A stretch of 64,000 nucleotides of DNA from Mytilus trossulus. Lineage: Eukaryota; Mollusca; Bivalvia; Mytilida; Mytilidae. Under the pieces are notes generated by a model, which was not told where the DNA came from, ran no database searches, and was given only the letters and a program-made list of their open reading frames with translations. Position numbers and translations under genes: made by a program. Of the stretch, positions 1-11,829 are shown one piece after another (the stretch's first letter is position 1; the number at the start of each line of letters is the position of its first letter). Where the stretch lies: positions 72,228,457 to 72,292,456 of the forward strand of contig NC_086374.1 in the NCBI RefSeq assembly GCF_036588685.1, read 5' to 3'.

Positions 1-345
1 CAATTTTCTGTTCTTCCCTCGCCGGGATTCGAACCCATGCTACTGAGATATCGTGACACCAAATCGCCTGCACTGTTTAGTGTGTCGAATACAGTTCAGG
101 CGATTTGGTGTCATAAGTACGTCTGAACAAGTGACAACTCTACAACAGATTTATCCATCGGATCACCAGATGATGGTGATACATGACTGTATACGTTCTG
201 TAAATACAACTCGTCTAAACATCAACCCAACAATGTTAGATCTGTAAATTTGCTTTCGCAAACTTTTTGTTCTTCCTTCGCCGGGATTCGAACTCATGCT
301 ACTGAGATATCGTGACACCAAATCGCCTGCACTGTAACCGGCGCG
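1..345 (-). mobile_element. tRNA-derived SINE-like repeat, about 1.3 tandem units
   Basis: Read on the minus strand, positions 25-35 give a perfect pol III B box (GGTTCGAATCC), and a second near copy lies at 284-294. The two copies are about 259 bp apart and share the flanking stretch that includes GCGATTTGGTGTC. A further match to that stretch lies near 103-115. An A-box-like GTGGTCTGG lies further 5' on the minus strand near 340-355. I see no acceptor-stem pairing or anticodon arm, so this is a SINE-type relic and not a tRNA gene. The left end is cut by the window edge. Confidence 0.6.
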
Positions 346-689
346 CCAGACCACACGACCACCTGGGCTTCAAAATGAAGCTTTCAGTGGTCGGGTGTTA
401 CTTTTCTACGTCAGTTTCAATCTACATGTACATGATATATAAGGCATGAAGATATTAGGAATACAGATAAGATAAATGATCTATTTTTATATATAAATGA
501 GGGTATGTGATCAATGAGACTACTATTTACCCGAGTCCAAATGAATTTGATGTAGTCAACAATAGGAAGTCGTATGGCCTTTAGAAATGAAAAAAAACCC
601 CACTGATACCGGTTAGTCAGCAACAAAAGGCCTCCACATTAAAAGTGTAATTCAATTTAAAGGAAAAAACCAACGGCCTCATTTTAAAA

Positions 690-1080
690 CATAATTTATA
701 GTTCGTTCTCATGTTGTACTGTTATACCAATGTCCAAGGTTAGGGGGAGGGTTGGAATCGCGCTAACATGTTTAACCCCGCCATATTATTTATGTACGTG
801 TCTGTCCCAAGTAAGAAGGCTGTAATTCATTTGTTGTCGTTTGTTTATGTGTAACATATTTGTTTTTCGTTCATTTCTTTTTATATAAATAAGGCCAATA
901 GTTTTCCCGTTTGAATTGCTTAACAATGTCATATCAGGGCCTTTTATAGCTGAATATGTGGTATGGGCTTTGTTCATTGTTGAAGGCCGTACAGTGACCT
1001 ATAGTTGTTAATGTTTGTTTTATGTTGGTCTCTTGCGGACAGTTGTCTCATTGGCAATCATACCACATCTTCCTTTTTTT
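690..1080 (+). repeat. Interspersed repeat M1, full-type copy
   Basis: A dispersed non-coding repeat that ends with a block containing GTCTCATTGGCAATCATACC and then CATCTTCC plus a T run. I know this family as very common in mussel sequence. Diverged copies recur here at 7150-7485, 11830-12015, 24090-24480 and, inverted, 52895-53115, sharing the CGTTTAATCCCGC-like, TTGTCGTTTGT and TTGAAGGCCG blocks. It has no coding frame. Its mobilising class is not evident. Confidence 0.6.
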
Positions 1081-1194
1081 TGGTTATATTAAACAACAAC
1101 ATATGAAATGGACCAAGAATTCATGCTCCTTTATTGGAACAGCCATGACACATACATAAAACGAAAAAAAAAAAATAACAAGTCTTAACTGAAA

Positions 1195-1395
1195 ACAAAG
1201 TTCAAATCTTAACAGTCGAGAGTTGATAAATATCATCTTACACGAGATTTGGTGCTGGAATCTGTTTCTCTAATGATTTTTAAACAATATGCAGACAAAT
1301 TCAATACTTCTTTTCAAATGATCTGCAAAAGATGTGTTCTTTCTATGTGACGTCATCAGACATGGTCGCCTTTTTTCGTGCCGTCACAATAGAAA
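1195..1395 (+). repeat. Dispersed repeat, inverted partner at 32535-32735
   Basis: This stretch matches the reverse complement of 32535-32735, including GTCATCAGACATGGTCGCC, the TGATTTTTAAAC block and the ACGAGATTTGGTG block. There is no coding frame. Class unknown. Confidence 0.6.
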
Positions 1396-1580
1396 ATTCA
1401 GAGGAAAGTTAGAAAATTCATAATCGACTATTTTCAATTTGAATTTTGACCAATGAAGAACTGAGATCAAACGATCCACACGTTGATTAAATAAAAATAA
1501 TCAACATGTCAGGAAAGGGCTAAATCGTTTAAGATTTAGAGAAAAATATTTATCATGATTCATTTTACATTGTGATCATA

Positions 1581-2124
1581 GAGTGGGGTGCTCATTTTCG
1601 CCACACGTTTTTCATGTTTTCTGCACTTTACGTTTAGGTCTTTATGTTTTTTAAGTATACTGATATTTCTATATGAAAATAACATCAAAAGATCAAAGGC
1701 TGTATAAAATTTCCTGATGTTTTGTCAAAGGGGGACACATATTCGCCGTTTTAACACATCTATTTAAAACCAAATAAATGCAGCTTTAAACAATATTTAT
1801 CAAATCAATTCATTATAGATGAATAGCAGACATTTCAAGGGTGTAAAAAACTGAAATTTATAGGACAATCAGTCATAGAATTACTAAGAAATATTTCTTT
1901 GAAATCAAGTTTTTCATTCCGGAAATTGGCCGAAAATCCTTGTCCGTTTATCGGTCCTTTGCGGTAAGTGCCCAAATTTGTCTAAATTTTAAAAATAACC
2001 ATATTTGTCATAAAAAAATAATAAACCGGCATATTCCTTCCATTTTAGCCATCCTTTGAAGTTTTTACACCTCAAAATCATAAAACGGCGAAATCGTGTT
2101 CCCGGTGAATATGAGCACCCCACT
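1581..2124. mobile_element. MITE-like element with AGTGGGGTGCTCAT terminal inverted repeats
   Basis: The left end at 1582-1595 reads AGTGGGGTGCTCAT and the right end at 2111-2124 is its exact reverse complement. Similarity continues inward (TTTCGCC against TTCACC). The outer flanks are TA-rich, so a TA target duplication is possible but not provable here. The interior, about 540 bp, is non-coding, so a non-autonomous DNA element is the likeliest reading. Confidence 0.65.
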
Positions 2125-2276
2125 ATACAGATGAAGAATATCTGTTATCCAAAATATTTAACATTTGTTCATGCTATTGTTATTTTTTGGTGATGTTGTA
2201 TTATTTTGGACTAGTTATATATTATATTCTGTAGTCTACTGCAACATAATTATATGATCTATCGCCCGGTAAAATA

Positions 2277-2890
2277 TAACGTAACGGTACCCAAATTGCA
2301 CCTATTTAGCAAAAATAGCAGCGGACATCTTACAAGATTTCCTAGAGACTACACAATTTGTATTTTTATGATTTGATACTATGCGCATCTTTCAACATAG
2401 GTGAAAATATTTAGATATGAACAAAACGTTCTCAGTTAATTATCAATAGATGAAGTGTTTACTGAAAAAGTAAAATGTACTGAAACGTCGCCATGCGACG
2501 TCATCAAAACGGCATCTTTTTAAAATGATCAAATACAATATGTACAAGTACCCATTTAAAAAAAAATTAAGAGTAAGCATGGACTTGTATCCAATTGTTC
2601 AAAATATTTGAAGGATTAAACAAAGGCTCTGTTATTCAACTTTTGAGATGCGAATGTAAGCATAGATGCTTTGGGTACTCCTCATTTCGAATCATTGATT
2701 GTTTGGAGGTCAGTTTAGACCAATGTTTCTATGATTCCATATGGATTAAAAATCGAATTAGTATACCTTTATAATAAAGAAGGATACGGCTACAAAATAA
2801 ACACAGAATGGACATTATTGTCTTTATCATAACAAAAACCGTAGGTGAAAAAACTGTCAAAATAGGTGCAATTTGGGTACCGTCACGTTA
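2277..2890. mobile_element. MITE-like element with 31-bp terminal inverted repeats
   Basis: Positions 2277-2307 and 2860-2890 are inverted copies that match at 30 of 31 bases, with core GGTACCCAAATTGCACC. The 550-bp interior has no coding frame. This is a non-autonomous DNA transposon of unknown superfamily. Confidence 0.7.
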
Positions 2891-3308
2891 TCGTTGGCTT
2901 TTATTCAGTCATTTGATATCTACTAGTCAACGAAAGAAACGATACACGACTTTGAATTAAAATTTATCAAAACGTATTAAATATAAAACGAAATAAGATA
3001 CACTATTTTAAAAAACTTTAATTTGCAATGTATGCACATGTGATAATGAAAATCAAAAATATTTAATATGCTAATCACGTTATGTTCATGTTGTAACTAA
3101 TGGGTTGAAATGTTGTTTTTTCAATTTTTTTGGGAAAAAAGTGTTTTTTGAAATCTCAAAAAAAATGCAAAAAAAAAAAAAAAGAATTTTATTTTCGTCT
3201 GAAATCAATGCTTTAGATATGAAAACAACATACAGTAAATTTGGAACCTTTCGGATTAGTTTTAAGATTGTTACCGCTTTTTGAATATCACTTTACATAT
3301 ACTGTCTA
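2891..3308. other. Gene-free AT-rich stretch
   Basis: Only A and T runs (for example near 3166-3182) and low-complexity sequence are visible. I see no gene or repeat boundary until the (CAA)n tract at 3310. Confidence 0.5.
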
Positions 3309-4621
3309 TGGTAAATAACAACAACAACAACAACAACAATACTTTATTTTAAGAGGGTTACACAGTTAGCTATATAACTAATCTTCCCTGAGGCCCTCGT
3401 AATGAAAAATCAAACAAAACACAAACATATACTAGTACATTGCATACATACATTAGCATAAAAAGTCAAGTGTGATAATAATGTTCAATACAACTTGATA
3501 AAATGTGATGAAAAAATAAACATGATGACATGATCAGTTTTTTATATTATTTATACAGCTAGGTTGATTTCAATAAATGATCTGTTATTTTGTATTTGAA
3601 AGAATTAATATTTGTAATATTTCTTAACGGTATTGGCAAATTATTCCACAAGAATGGTCCAGAATACATAAAAGATTTTTTGAATAATTCTGTTTTTGGT
3701 TTAGGGAGTATGAGGTTTCCTTGAACAGCATTTCTCAAGGGGTACGGATTTCTGTCTGAAACATAATGAAACTTGTTAGTAAGATATGATGGGGCATCAT
3801 TATTAATACACTTAAATGTCATCACTAACTTATGATATTTTATTCTCTGTTCAACTGTCATCCAGCTTAAGTGTTTGAATAAGGGTGCAGAAGGAGCGAA
3901 TGGGTCTGTTTCTAGTATTAATCTAGCAGCCCTCTTTTGTAATTTTAATATCCTTTTTAAACCCTCACTGCTACAACTACTCCACACTATACAACAATAA
4001 TCAATAAGTGGCAAGATATAACCATTATAGAATAATTTTCTGCAGTCTAGATTTAGAAATTTTTTAATCTTTAATAGTAGATATAGTCTAGATGATATTT
4101 TTGAGCAGATCAAGTCAATTTGGGTTGTCCATGTGAGGGAAGGGTCAATTTTAATGCCTAAAAGACTTTCGCATGTGGAAGATTGTATCACTTGATTGTT
4201 AATAGTTAAACAACTCTCATTGTAATGTGGCATTGCTCTTTGCTTCGTTCCAATAATCATATATTTTGTTTTATTTTTATTGATGAACATATTGTTATCA
4301 TTGCACCATGCCTCTACACCATGTAAATCTTCTTGTACCTTTGACTGAAGAGTTTGATAACAATTACCAGAAAGATGTAAGGTTGAATCATCGGCATATA
4401 AATCAGTGCAACAATTTTTCATATAAATAGGAAGGTCGTTGATGTATAATATAAACAGAAGGGGGCCTAATATGGAGCCTTGAGGAACACAATCAGTTGA
4501 CAATGTATACATTTCAACGATTTCTCGTGGGGCCGAACTTTGCTTAACAAATAAACGAACCATTTTTAAAAACAAATTGATGGCAAACATTATTTTTACC
4601 TTTGAATGAGAGGTTGGTATC
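3309..4621 (-). mobile_element. 5'-truncated non-LTR retrotransposon (CR1/L2/jockey-like)
   Basis: On the minus strand the coding part (see 3559-4563) is followed by a short 3' UTR with AATAAAGTA and then a (TTG)n tail at about 3310-3340. A simple-repeat tail in place of poly(A) is known for CR1/L2-type LINEs. The 5' end stops abruptly at about 4621, where Penelope-like sequence in the same orientation begins, so this looks like a 5'-truncated copy landed against another element. I found no clear target-site duplication. Confidence 0.75.
3559..4563 (-). CDS. LINE reverse transcriptase, C-terminal part (partial)
   Basis: An uninterrupted frame covers the second half of a LINE reverse transcriptase. 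Early in it is the motif VPQGSILGPLLFILYINDLP, then the catalytic LYADDSTL, whose paired aspartates bind metal. The C-terminal region ends with the WNNLP and FKYKI signature seen in CR1/L2/jockey-type enzymes. The N-terminal endonuclease and the first RT motifs are missing. The frame runs on upstream to 4623 with unrelated residues, so no true start exists. With no frameshift or stop over 330 residues, this insertion is probably fairly young. The clade is inferred from the thumb/C-terminal motifs and the (TTG)n tail, not from a tree. Confidence 0.8.
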   Translation of the reverse strand: MVRLFVKQSSAPREIVEMYTLSTDCVPQGSILGPLLFILYINDLPIYMKNCCTDLYADDSTLHLSGNCYQTLQSKVQEDLHGVEAWCNDNNMFINKNKTKYMIIGTKQRAMPHYNESCLTINNQVIQSSTCESLLGIKIDPSLTWTTQIDLICSKISSRLYLLLKIKKFLNLDCRKLFYNGYILPLIDYCCIVWSSCSSEGLKRILKLQKRAARLILETDPFAPSAPLFKHLSWMTVEQRIKYHKLVMTFKCINNDAPSYLTNKFHYVSDRNPYPLRNAVQGNLILPKPKTELFKKSFMYSGPFLWNNLPIPLRNITNINSFKYKITDHLLKST

Positions 4622-4920
4622 ATTGAATATCATATTAATTGGGAGATATATACACCGTATGCAGATGCTGCTAAAAAAACGAAAAGTTCACAATTAAATG
4701 GCTGAAATCATCTCTTTTGGCGTAAAGTTTGTTTTCAATCGACCCTCATTGCCAATTTCGAGATATAAGTCAAGATATGAGGCCGACTTAACTGTATCTG
4801 CTGTATCCATTATTTCTAGTTCAATGGGATAGATGCGTTCGACATACTTACCAAATTTTGAATTATATAATAAAAGAACATCATCCAACTTAACGTGCGT
4901 ATGTTTCAATTTCAAACGGG
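4622..4920 (-). pseudogene. Penelope-like reverse transcriptase fragment
   Basis: On the minus strand this encodes LDDVLLLYNSKFGKYVERIY, then the SASYLDLYLEIGNEGRLKT block, then after a frameshift the AYGVYISQLI block at 4622-4680. The same protein family is seen at 24525-25345, 39715-40385 and 62930-64000. It is a short internal piece, out of frame near its end. It meets a plus-strand relative head to head at about 4920-4931. Confidence 0.65.
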
Positions 4921-4930
4921 AAACTTGACA

Positions 4931-5990
4931 CTAAAATTTACGACAAAAGAGACGATTTCCTATTGTTAATTTTCCTTTTTTAGACGGCGATGTGCCTTTT
5001 GCTCCATCATACGGTGTTTATATATCGCAACTCGTTCGGTTTGCCCGTGTGTGTTCTGATGTCATAGATGTCAACGAACGTAATCAATGCATCACTGGTA
5101 AATTGTTGTGTCAGGGATTTCGATACCATAAATTACTTAAAACTTTTACTAAATTCTTTCATAGATACAAAGATTTGATTAGTAAATTTGGCTATACCTG
5201 TAGAAAGCTTATTAAAAATGGTATTTCACATCCTAAATTTTATGGTAATATTGTACGTAAAGCGAGGAAATCACTATGTGATCCTTGTAAACTCATCGAA
5301 CCTTTGAACAAACTTATAAGTAAGGGTTATCGTACCAATATTGTAATTAGATCTCTGAATATAGTTCACATTGGCACTAATATTGATTTTGTCATTAGAT
5401 AACATAACTAAATTTCATTATCTTTTGAGGTGAGATGTATAGAGACACAGACACAGACACGTTAATTTTTATTTTTATAGAAGTCGCTCTTCACTATCCT
5501 ACTACCTGTCGATACATTTATGTTTGGCATTGCACAAGTCATGTCTTCTTTGACTATTAATGACGTTAAAATACTAAATCCCTGGGATGTGTTTTAGTTG
5601 ATTTTAGTCTCTGATGCATGATTTTTTATTATTAATTGGCTTTGGCTTTTAACTAGCTGTCAGTAACTGCGAGTACTCTCAAATCGTATTTTCTTGTTAA
5701 TTCGACCTGTTAATACTGTTTATAATGCTTTTTTGTTATTTTTTAAATATATGGATCTTGTCTGTACACTAGCTTTGATTATTTGTTATATCTTCAATTT
5801 TTCACGTATTTTTACTACATTTGTATAAACTTCAAGATTATAATTATTTTTTTAAAACCGTTTTTTTTCTAAAGTGAATTTTGATTGGTTAAATATTTCT
5901 CATTGATGTCCTGCCATGGCTTTGTTTGAATTTGTTTGTTAGCTTGTTGGTCATGAATGTTTGTCTCTAATATTTTATTAACTGTGCATT
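4931..5990 (+). mobile_element. Penelope-like element, C-terminal coding part and 3' region (second family)
   Basis: The open frame 4992-5402 encodes PSYGVYISQLVRFARVCSDV and then a lysine-rich C-terminal region ending near LNIVHIGTNIDFVIR. The few codons before 4992 (KxYDKRDDF, then a slip) match the same protein family. After the stop the DNA continues into a region at 5485-5600 that still reads ILLPVDTFMFG and VKILNPWD in one frame, which I take as the remainder of the 3' part. The catalytic domain is absent, so this is a dead 5'-truncated copy. It differs in sequence from the family at 62930-64000. Assigning it to Penelope-like elements rests on the RT motifs of that better-preserved copy. 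Confidence 0.6.
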
Positions 5991-6036
5991 TGTATTCAGA
6001 TATCGCAGATCAAATTTATTCGTTCATTGTGTAATT

Positions 6037-7060
6037 GTTCCGGACCATATAAGTATTTGGACCATACGCGTATGGTCATGACCATATGGGTATATACTCA
6101 TATGGTCCGACCATACGCGTATGGTCCGTATGGTCGGGGTAATTAACACTCTGTTACAGTTTACTTTTAATACTTCTAAACTCTTCATATGGTATGACCG
6201 TTCATTCAAAATACGCTATCATATAGGTAATTTTATCATTATATTATAATAAAAAGATAAGCTAAATAAAAATAAGAAGTTTCACATAGTTACTTAATTT
6301 GACTAAATTGTCAAATTTAAAGTAAACACATTCTATACCGATGGTCATTACCGATTTGTTATTACGAGTAAATGACAATATGTCGACTTAAAAATTAAAT
6401 TCCAAAAATTTCTTAATGAACTGTTACATAAGAAGTCACTGGAAAGTAGCATACTATTAGTTTATTTAAGTTGTGTTGTGAAGATGGTGTATTGCAGTCA
6501 TTTTACGATATTTGAGATCTAGAGCTTCTTAAAAACACCGTAGACATCAGAATTGCCAAAGACCTCGGTATCACTGAACGCAGCTGTAAAAAGGGCTTGT
6601 TTTTCACTCGCAAACAAAATGTGTAAATGAAAAAGATCGTGCACAAATTTCTTGCAAATGCAAAAAAGCTATGATACCGTGTGGAAGTGAATGTCATCCA
6701 AACGTAAATGCACGAATGTAACTAGCGATGGAAACTAACTATGGCATCAATATTAATTTTTTACGTAGTTTTTTGGATTATAAAATTTTAAAAAATGTCA
6801 TGTTTTAAACCATCACTGTTTTTTTAGATAAAATTTTTGTATTATTGAAACGTTTATAATGTAATTTGAAAAAAATATATATACCTATATGGTCCAAATA
6901 CTCATATGGTCCGGCCCGTTAATAACCAAACGAGTATTATACTCATATGGTCCGACCATACGCGTACGGTCCAACCATACGCGTATGGTCGGACCATATG
7001 AGTATACGCATATGGTCATGACCATACGCGTATGGTCCAAATACTCATATGGTCCGGAAC
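6037..7060. mobile_element. DNA transposon relic with palindrome-rich inverted repeats (copy 1)
   Basis: The ends (from 6037 and from 7060 inward) are inverted copies starting GTTCCGGACCATATRAGTA. They are packed with the perfect 16-base palindrome ACCATACGCGTATGGT, repeated in both arms. The interior is about 750 bp and matches the interior of 21219-22474. Near 6653-6694 one frame reads CKCKKAMIPCGSEC before a stop. The second copy preserves this in a longer cysteine-rich form, so the element once carried a protein ending in a zinc-binding tail. Stops fill the rest. Superfamily unknown. Confidence 0.75.
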
Positions 7061-7149
7061 ATAATCATACGTTTTTTGATTGAGTTAAGTCTGCCAATTG
7101 ATATTTTATCGTGTGTTTTTCTATGTTTTGATGTTATGCTATTGTTTCA

Positions 7150-7485
7150 GAAAAAGGGAGAAGGTTTGGATCAAATAAAACGTTTAATCCCGCTGCAAAT
7201 GTTTGCACCTGTCCTAAGTCAGGAATCTGATGTACAGTAGTTGTCGTTTGTTTATGTAATATATACGTGTTTCTCGTTTTGTCTATATAGATTAGACGGA
7301 TGGTTTTCCCGTTTGAATGGTTTTACACTAAGAATTTTGGGGCCCTTTATAGCTTGTTGTTCGGTGTGAGCCAAGGCTCCGTGTTGAAGGCCGCACTTTA
7401 AACTATAATGGTTTACTTTTTAAATTGTTACTTGGATGGAGAGTTTTCTCATTGGCACTCACACCACATCTTCCTATCTTTCAAA
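7150..7485 (+). repeat. Interspersed repeat M1, short subfamily
   Basis: This shares TTTAATCCCGCTGCAAATG, the TTGTCGTTTGT block, the TTCGGTGTGAGCCAAG block and the terminal CTCACACCACATCTTCC with 24090-24480. Non-coding. Confidence 0.6.
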
Positions 7486-7566
7486 ATCTTTTGGCATATA
7501 TCGTGTGAATCCACGTAACTATTATTAATCCTGACATTAATTATACATTTTACTTAGTATACATAC

Positions 7567-8858
7567 CTGTTATAATTTAAAAAATTCCGAATCTCTGAGA
7601 ATACATTATTTTCGCTGATAACTGCCAAATCCATTCCATCGTTGATACATGCAGTCCTAGAGTCATGCCATGACGAACCTTGCCATATCAATTTGTAAGT
7701 ATTTGGACGCACATAACCTGTAAAAAAGTCTTAACAACAAAACTAGTGATTTAACAAATTAAAAAAAAAATGAGTGAAGCTTAAAGTTGTATTTAAAGCT
7801 TTTTTTGCTGTTAATTTTCTGAATCCTTCAATCAAATCAAACATTGCAAATAAAACGATTTGCTTTTACGGGAGCCTGAAGTTCTTGTTGTTTTGTGGTC
7901 ATGATTTTATAGAATAATTTGCTTTTGTTTTATTGATTTTCTTGTTAATTTAAGCTGTAACAAACTAATTTATAAGGAAATTGAATAAAAAAAAAAGAAA
8001 AAGGATTTCATGCATTTAGAATATAATGTAAGCAACAACAATAATATCTGTTATAATTACACCTTATATAAGAATCCTGCATTTTGATTGGTTGATAGCT
8101 AGTATATTTTTCTCCAATTTACTGTTATCAAATGAATATCAGTCATTTTATAACGCCAACGGGGTATTTGTCAAAAGAATATGCCTTTTTTTACCCTCTC
8201 TGTCGTGGTATTTGCCAAAAAAACTCTATCAGACTGGACGCTTGTAACGTTACGATCATCAATGCGTTTTTTAACATTAACATTCGGTGTAATTAAACAG
8301 ATATAGCATGTTCTTGAGGTGTATTTGCGAAAAATACCAGTCTTGAGAATGAATTTCCCTCGCCTTACGGCTTGCGAAATTTTATATTCTCTCGACTGGT
8401 ATTTCCCCCAAATACCCCTCCTTAACATGATATATCTGTTTAATATTTACTTCCAATCATATATTTCTAATAACTATTCAATTTTTGATTTAGGGAGACG
8501 GATTAATATAAGGGAAACCTTGTTTCCGAATCCTTTTGTAATATGTTATCACTGTATTTATATGTGTATGTCATGGACATGATTTTTTGAAATAAAATAT
8601 GTATAAAGTAATTTTTGATTTAGCTTTTTATCTGATTTATAATTTTCCGAAGTGATTCTTATCCAGGATTTTTTTTAAATTATTGTGTATCATTATCTAC
8701 AAAGATAACAAAAACAGCACTACAAATAAAAAGAACTTTTATATATATATATATTTATATCCCCCTAGTAGTACCTATATAATTAGTTAAATAATTGTAA
8801 CAAAAAATCCAAGCTTACCTAAAAATAATATCATCCAATAGACATGATAGATCTTCAT
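7567..8858 (-). CDS. CTLD receptor gene 4: signal exon and first lectin exon (partial)
   Basis: Exon 1 (8858-8819) encodes MKIYHVYWMILFL and one base of a glycine codon, then a GTAAGC donor. This is a short hydrophobic signal peptide. Exon 2 (7717-7567, after a T-rich stretch and CAG) joins in phase 1. It encodes YVRPNTYKL and then the first half of a CTLD, with SSWHDSRTAC and MDLAVIS as the usual W/A/C landmarks, and ends in phase 2 at a GTATGT donor. The exon plan, phases and the YVRPNTYK start match gene 2. No second CTLD exon or membrane exon is visible on the minus strand down to position 1. Two LINE/Penelope pieces and a DNA transposon lie in that space, so the rest is either beyond the window or lost. 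Confidence 0.7.
8291..8446. repeat. Hairpin-forming repeat, arms of about 50 bp
   Basis: Arms at 8292-8341 and 8395-8445 are imperfect inverted copies sharing AAACAGATAT, CATGTT and the AAATACCAG end. The loop is about 53 bp. It lies in intron 1 of gene 4 and is probably a small foldback MITE. Confidence 0.6.
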
Positions 8859-9215
8859 ATTTAAACATTCAGCACACTTTTTTTAACACAAAAATTGTTC
8901 ACATCTAAAAACATGTTATATACATTAAAAGAGAAATCCGCAAGAAATTTGTTTCACACATATGTAATGGTACATTCGCGTTCTAACCTGATGCAAAGAA
9001 TAATGAAACAAGACGTGGATCAGACATTGCATAAATTATTGAAATCTTCAATATCAAATCAAGTTGATACCATTCTACGGTAAGATGCATTGGCTGAGAG
9101 TAAAACTAAAAAAAATCTTGTACAATTTGCATTTGAACAAATACTTGAAAATTATATGAATTTTGATTTGTCCTTTACTCGTATTGAAAAATTCTGAAAT
9201 AATTCTTTTTTTTTT

Positions 9216-9655
9216 TACCGCTAAAAGATAACTGATTAAGCTAAACTATTATAATAATGAAGATTTGAATAGTAAATTAATATCAGATACCACGATGTTA
9301 GTAAGGTTGCAATAATCACAGGGTTAAGCTATATATATATCGTTTCATAAAATACACAGTTATATTCTTTTGCTCGGGTTTTGCTTTGCTTTGTTGTCAT
9401 TTATAATGCGATTGACGTTGCTGTTTAATTGTTAAAAAAACCCCAGAAAGACTTTTAATTAACAAGAAGAAAAAAGAATAAATAAATCTTCAACTTTTTT
9501 TACCGCTAAAAGATAACTGATAAAGCTAAACTATTATAATAATGAAGATTTGAATAGTAAATTAATATCAGATACCCCGATGTAAGTAAGGTTGCAATAA
9601 TCACAGGGTAAGGCTATATATATATCGTTTCATAAAATACACAGTTATATCATTT
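9216..9655 (+). repeat. Direct repeat, two 156-bp copies 285 bp apart
   Basis: Copies at 9216-9371 and 9501-9655 differ at only a handful of positions. Both start TACCGCTAAAAGATAACTGA and end in ATACACAGTTATAT. The spacer is non-coding. They lie just upstream of the LINE fragment at 9687, so they may be that element's flank or a separate tandem repeat. Confidence 0.7.
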
Positions 9656-9686
9656 TTATAAAATAAAATGATGACAAGCAGAACAT

Positions 9687-10743
9687 TAAACATCTTGGTA
9701 TTGATAAACAGGAGAAAAATAATCAAAATATAGAGAAAAGAATCTCTGCTACAGGAGCTACAAGGTATTAAGGTGCATGATTACATGAAACAAATGGTAT
9801 AAATCCAATATAATTAGATGAACTTTGGCGAAAATACGTTATACCAAGAATGCTCTATGGAATTGAAAATCTCAACATTACCAAAACTGATATCCAAAAA
9901 TTAGAAACTTTCCGGAAAAAATCATTTAAACAAATTTTATCTTTACCACAAAGAACTATTGATGCTGCTATCTATATCTTACTTGGAGCAGAAACTTTCG
10001 AACAACTCACACATAAAGCTGTCATTTCCCTATTTCTAAGATAATCAAAAGATCCCAACTCAATTGCGTGTCAAATTGGAATTAGACAGCTAGCACCACA
10101 AGACGATAAATCAAATACTAGTAGTTGGTTCATAAACGTAGACAAAATATTCAAATGCTATGATCTTCCATCTGCACATGAGATTATACTTAATCCAGAG
10201 AAAAATAGGAAACGATTGACTCACGATGTAATAGACACAGTCTGGAAAAATAGATGGTCTTAAATTACTACATGCAAAACAACACTGAAATACATGGAAG
10301 TGAACAACTGGACTTTAAAAAAAAACTTCTATTGCAGCAGTGTCAGACATCACAAAAGAGATGTAAGCAAAGGGATATTAAAATCCAGGATACTTACAGG
10401 AACATACAAAACCCAAAATATTACTAACCGAATTGACGAAACAAAATCTGCAAAATGTAAATTGTGCATGGTAGGAACCGAGGGTTATAAACATTTCCTA
10501 GTTAATTGTGAAAGTCTGAATAGTGTTAGAAATCATAATAGGCTCAAATCCCTACTAGAGGATAATCAGATCCCTTAATGCAGTATATTTAATCATCTGA
10601 TGAGGACCTTCTTGAATTCTTAGTTGACTGTTCTAGGAGTAAAAATATATCAGTGTCTCAGCTGAGTGACATAGAACAAATTTACAAAGACTCGTTTTAT
10701 GCATTGCATGCTAAAAGAGCCCTACGTCTGGAAAACAAATGAA
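9687..10743 (+). pseudogene. LINE reverse transcriptase C-terminal region with zinc-knuckle tail
   Basis: Translated in pieces, the DNA reads KHLGIDKQEKNNQNIEKRI, then LYGIENLNITKTDIQKLE (9850 on), then SWFINVDKIF, then ILKSRILTGTY and a CKLCMV...HFLVNC cysteine/histidine cluster, and ends DSFYALHAKRALRLENK at 10743. This is the region downstream of the catalytic RT core in a LINE ORF2-type protein. The C-x2-C...H-x4-C cluster resembles the zf-RVT knuckle. I count at least two in-frame stops (after position 10041 and near 10263) and a break near 9770. The catalytic core is missing. It is a different LINE from 3309-4621. Confidence 0.7.
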
Positions 10744-11829
10744 CAATCATTTTTAAAGTTCTTTGTGGTTAACAATTGCGGGTACTTGTCAGTTATGGGA
10801 ATTTTACAAGTATTATACTCAGTGTATGTAAAGTGCGGATCCTAAAATATCATTTTTACTGTATATGCCATAAATGTCTAATGTAGAATGATAAATAAAC
10901 AGACGACCTTTTTTTCATTTTTGAAGAAGTTGAAGAAAATTAGTTAAAATTTATATGTTCAGAAATACATAATACTAATAAAACAAAGTAAGAGATGCGA
11001 GCGGGGTTATATCGCGCCTAAAGCCATCCAGCTGTGAAATATATACCAAAATAGGTGAATATTTATGACATTTCACGAACAGATCGTGCAGGTGCTTTAT
11101 AACTAACAGGTAAGATGTTGTTGCAGTAAAAAATATTCATTTTAATACAATTAATAAAGTTGTATAACGTAGAATATGTTTTGTCATTCAGTTTCTTCAT
11201 ATTTAACTAAATTCCACTATGATGATTTCGTAATGCTAGTCATGTTTACTGTCGAATAATGATACTATTCTTTCATTTTCACTGTGGAGCGAACCGTTAG
11301 TATTGTATATGCGGTGCATTTTCACTGTATAATTTTTTATTTTTTTTCTATCTATTACAGCTCATTCCTTTAAGCATGTAGAGCAAGACTTTAGTTGACT
11401 TGCTTGCTCTTCTTTTATTGGATAATCATTATGAAAACACCCAATGTAATTCAAATATTAAAAATACAGGTTAAACTATGCCTATTCATATTGTTTAAAA
11501 ATGTCAATCTTATTTACAAAGTTTGTATAAACAATTAAACAAACAAAGCAAGCAAGCCAACCAAAGTTTTGCTTTACATGCATTAGGAAATTAGCTGTAA
11601 AGCCTTAATTTAGCCTACTTGCTCAAACAATAGATAAAGTAAGAGAAAGATTTGATGAAATTTAACTTACGGAGGAAAGTTTGGTTTTAAAACACTCTAA
11701 TAAATTCAATAGAAATAACATTTGTTTCAAATGTATTCCATTTAGTTTCTTATCAAGCGTATAGGTATCTGTATCCTTATTTTTTTTTATCCATTTCCAT
11801 GACACCTCACCACTAATTACGTACATCTT
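10744..11829. other. Gene-free stretch after the LINE
   Basis: The first 200 bp are probably the LINE 3' UTR, since AATAAA-type signals occur near 10890. I recognise nothing in the remainder. Confidence 0.4.

Noticed and set aside
1..345. tRNA genes
   Set aside because: Only the B box and a loose A box are present. No cloverleaf or acceptor stem can be drawn, and the piece repeats with SINE-like flanks.
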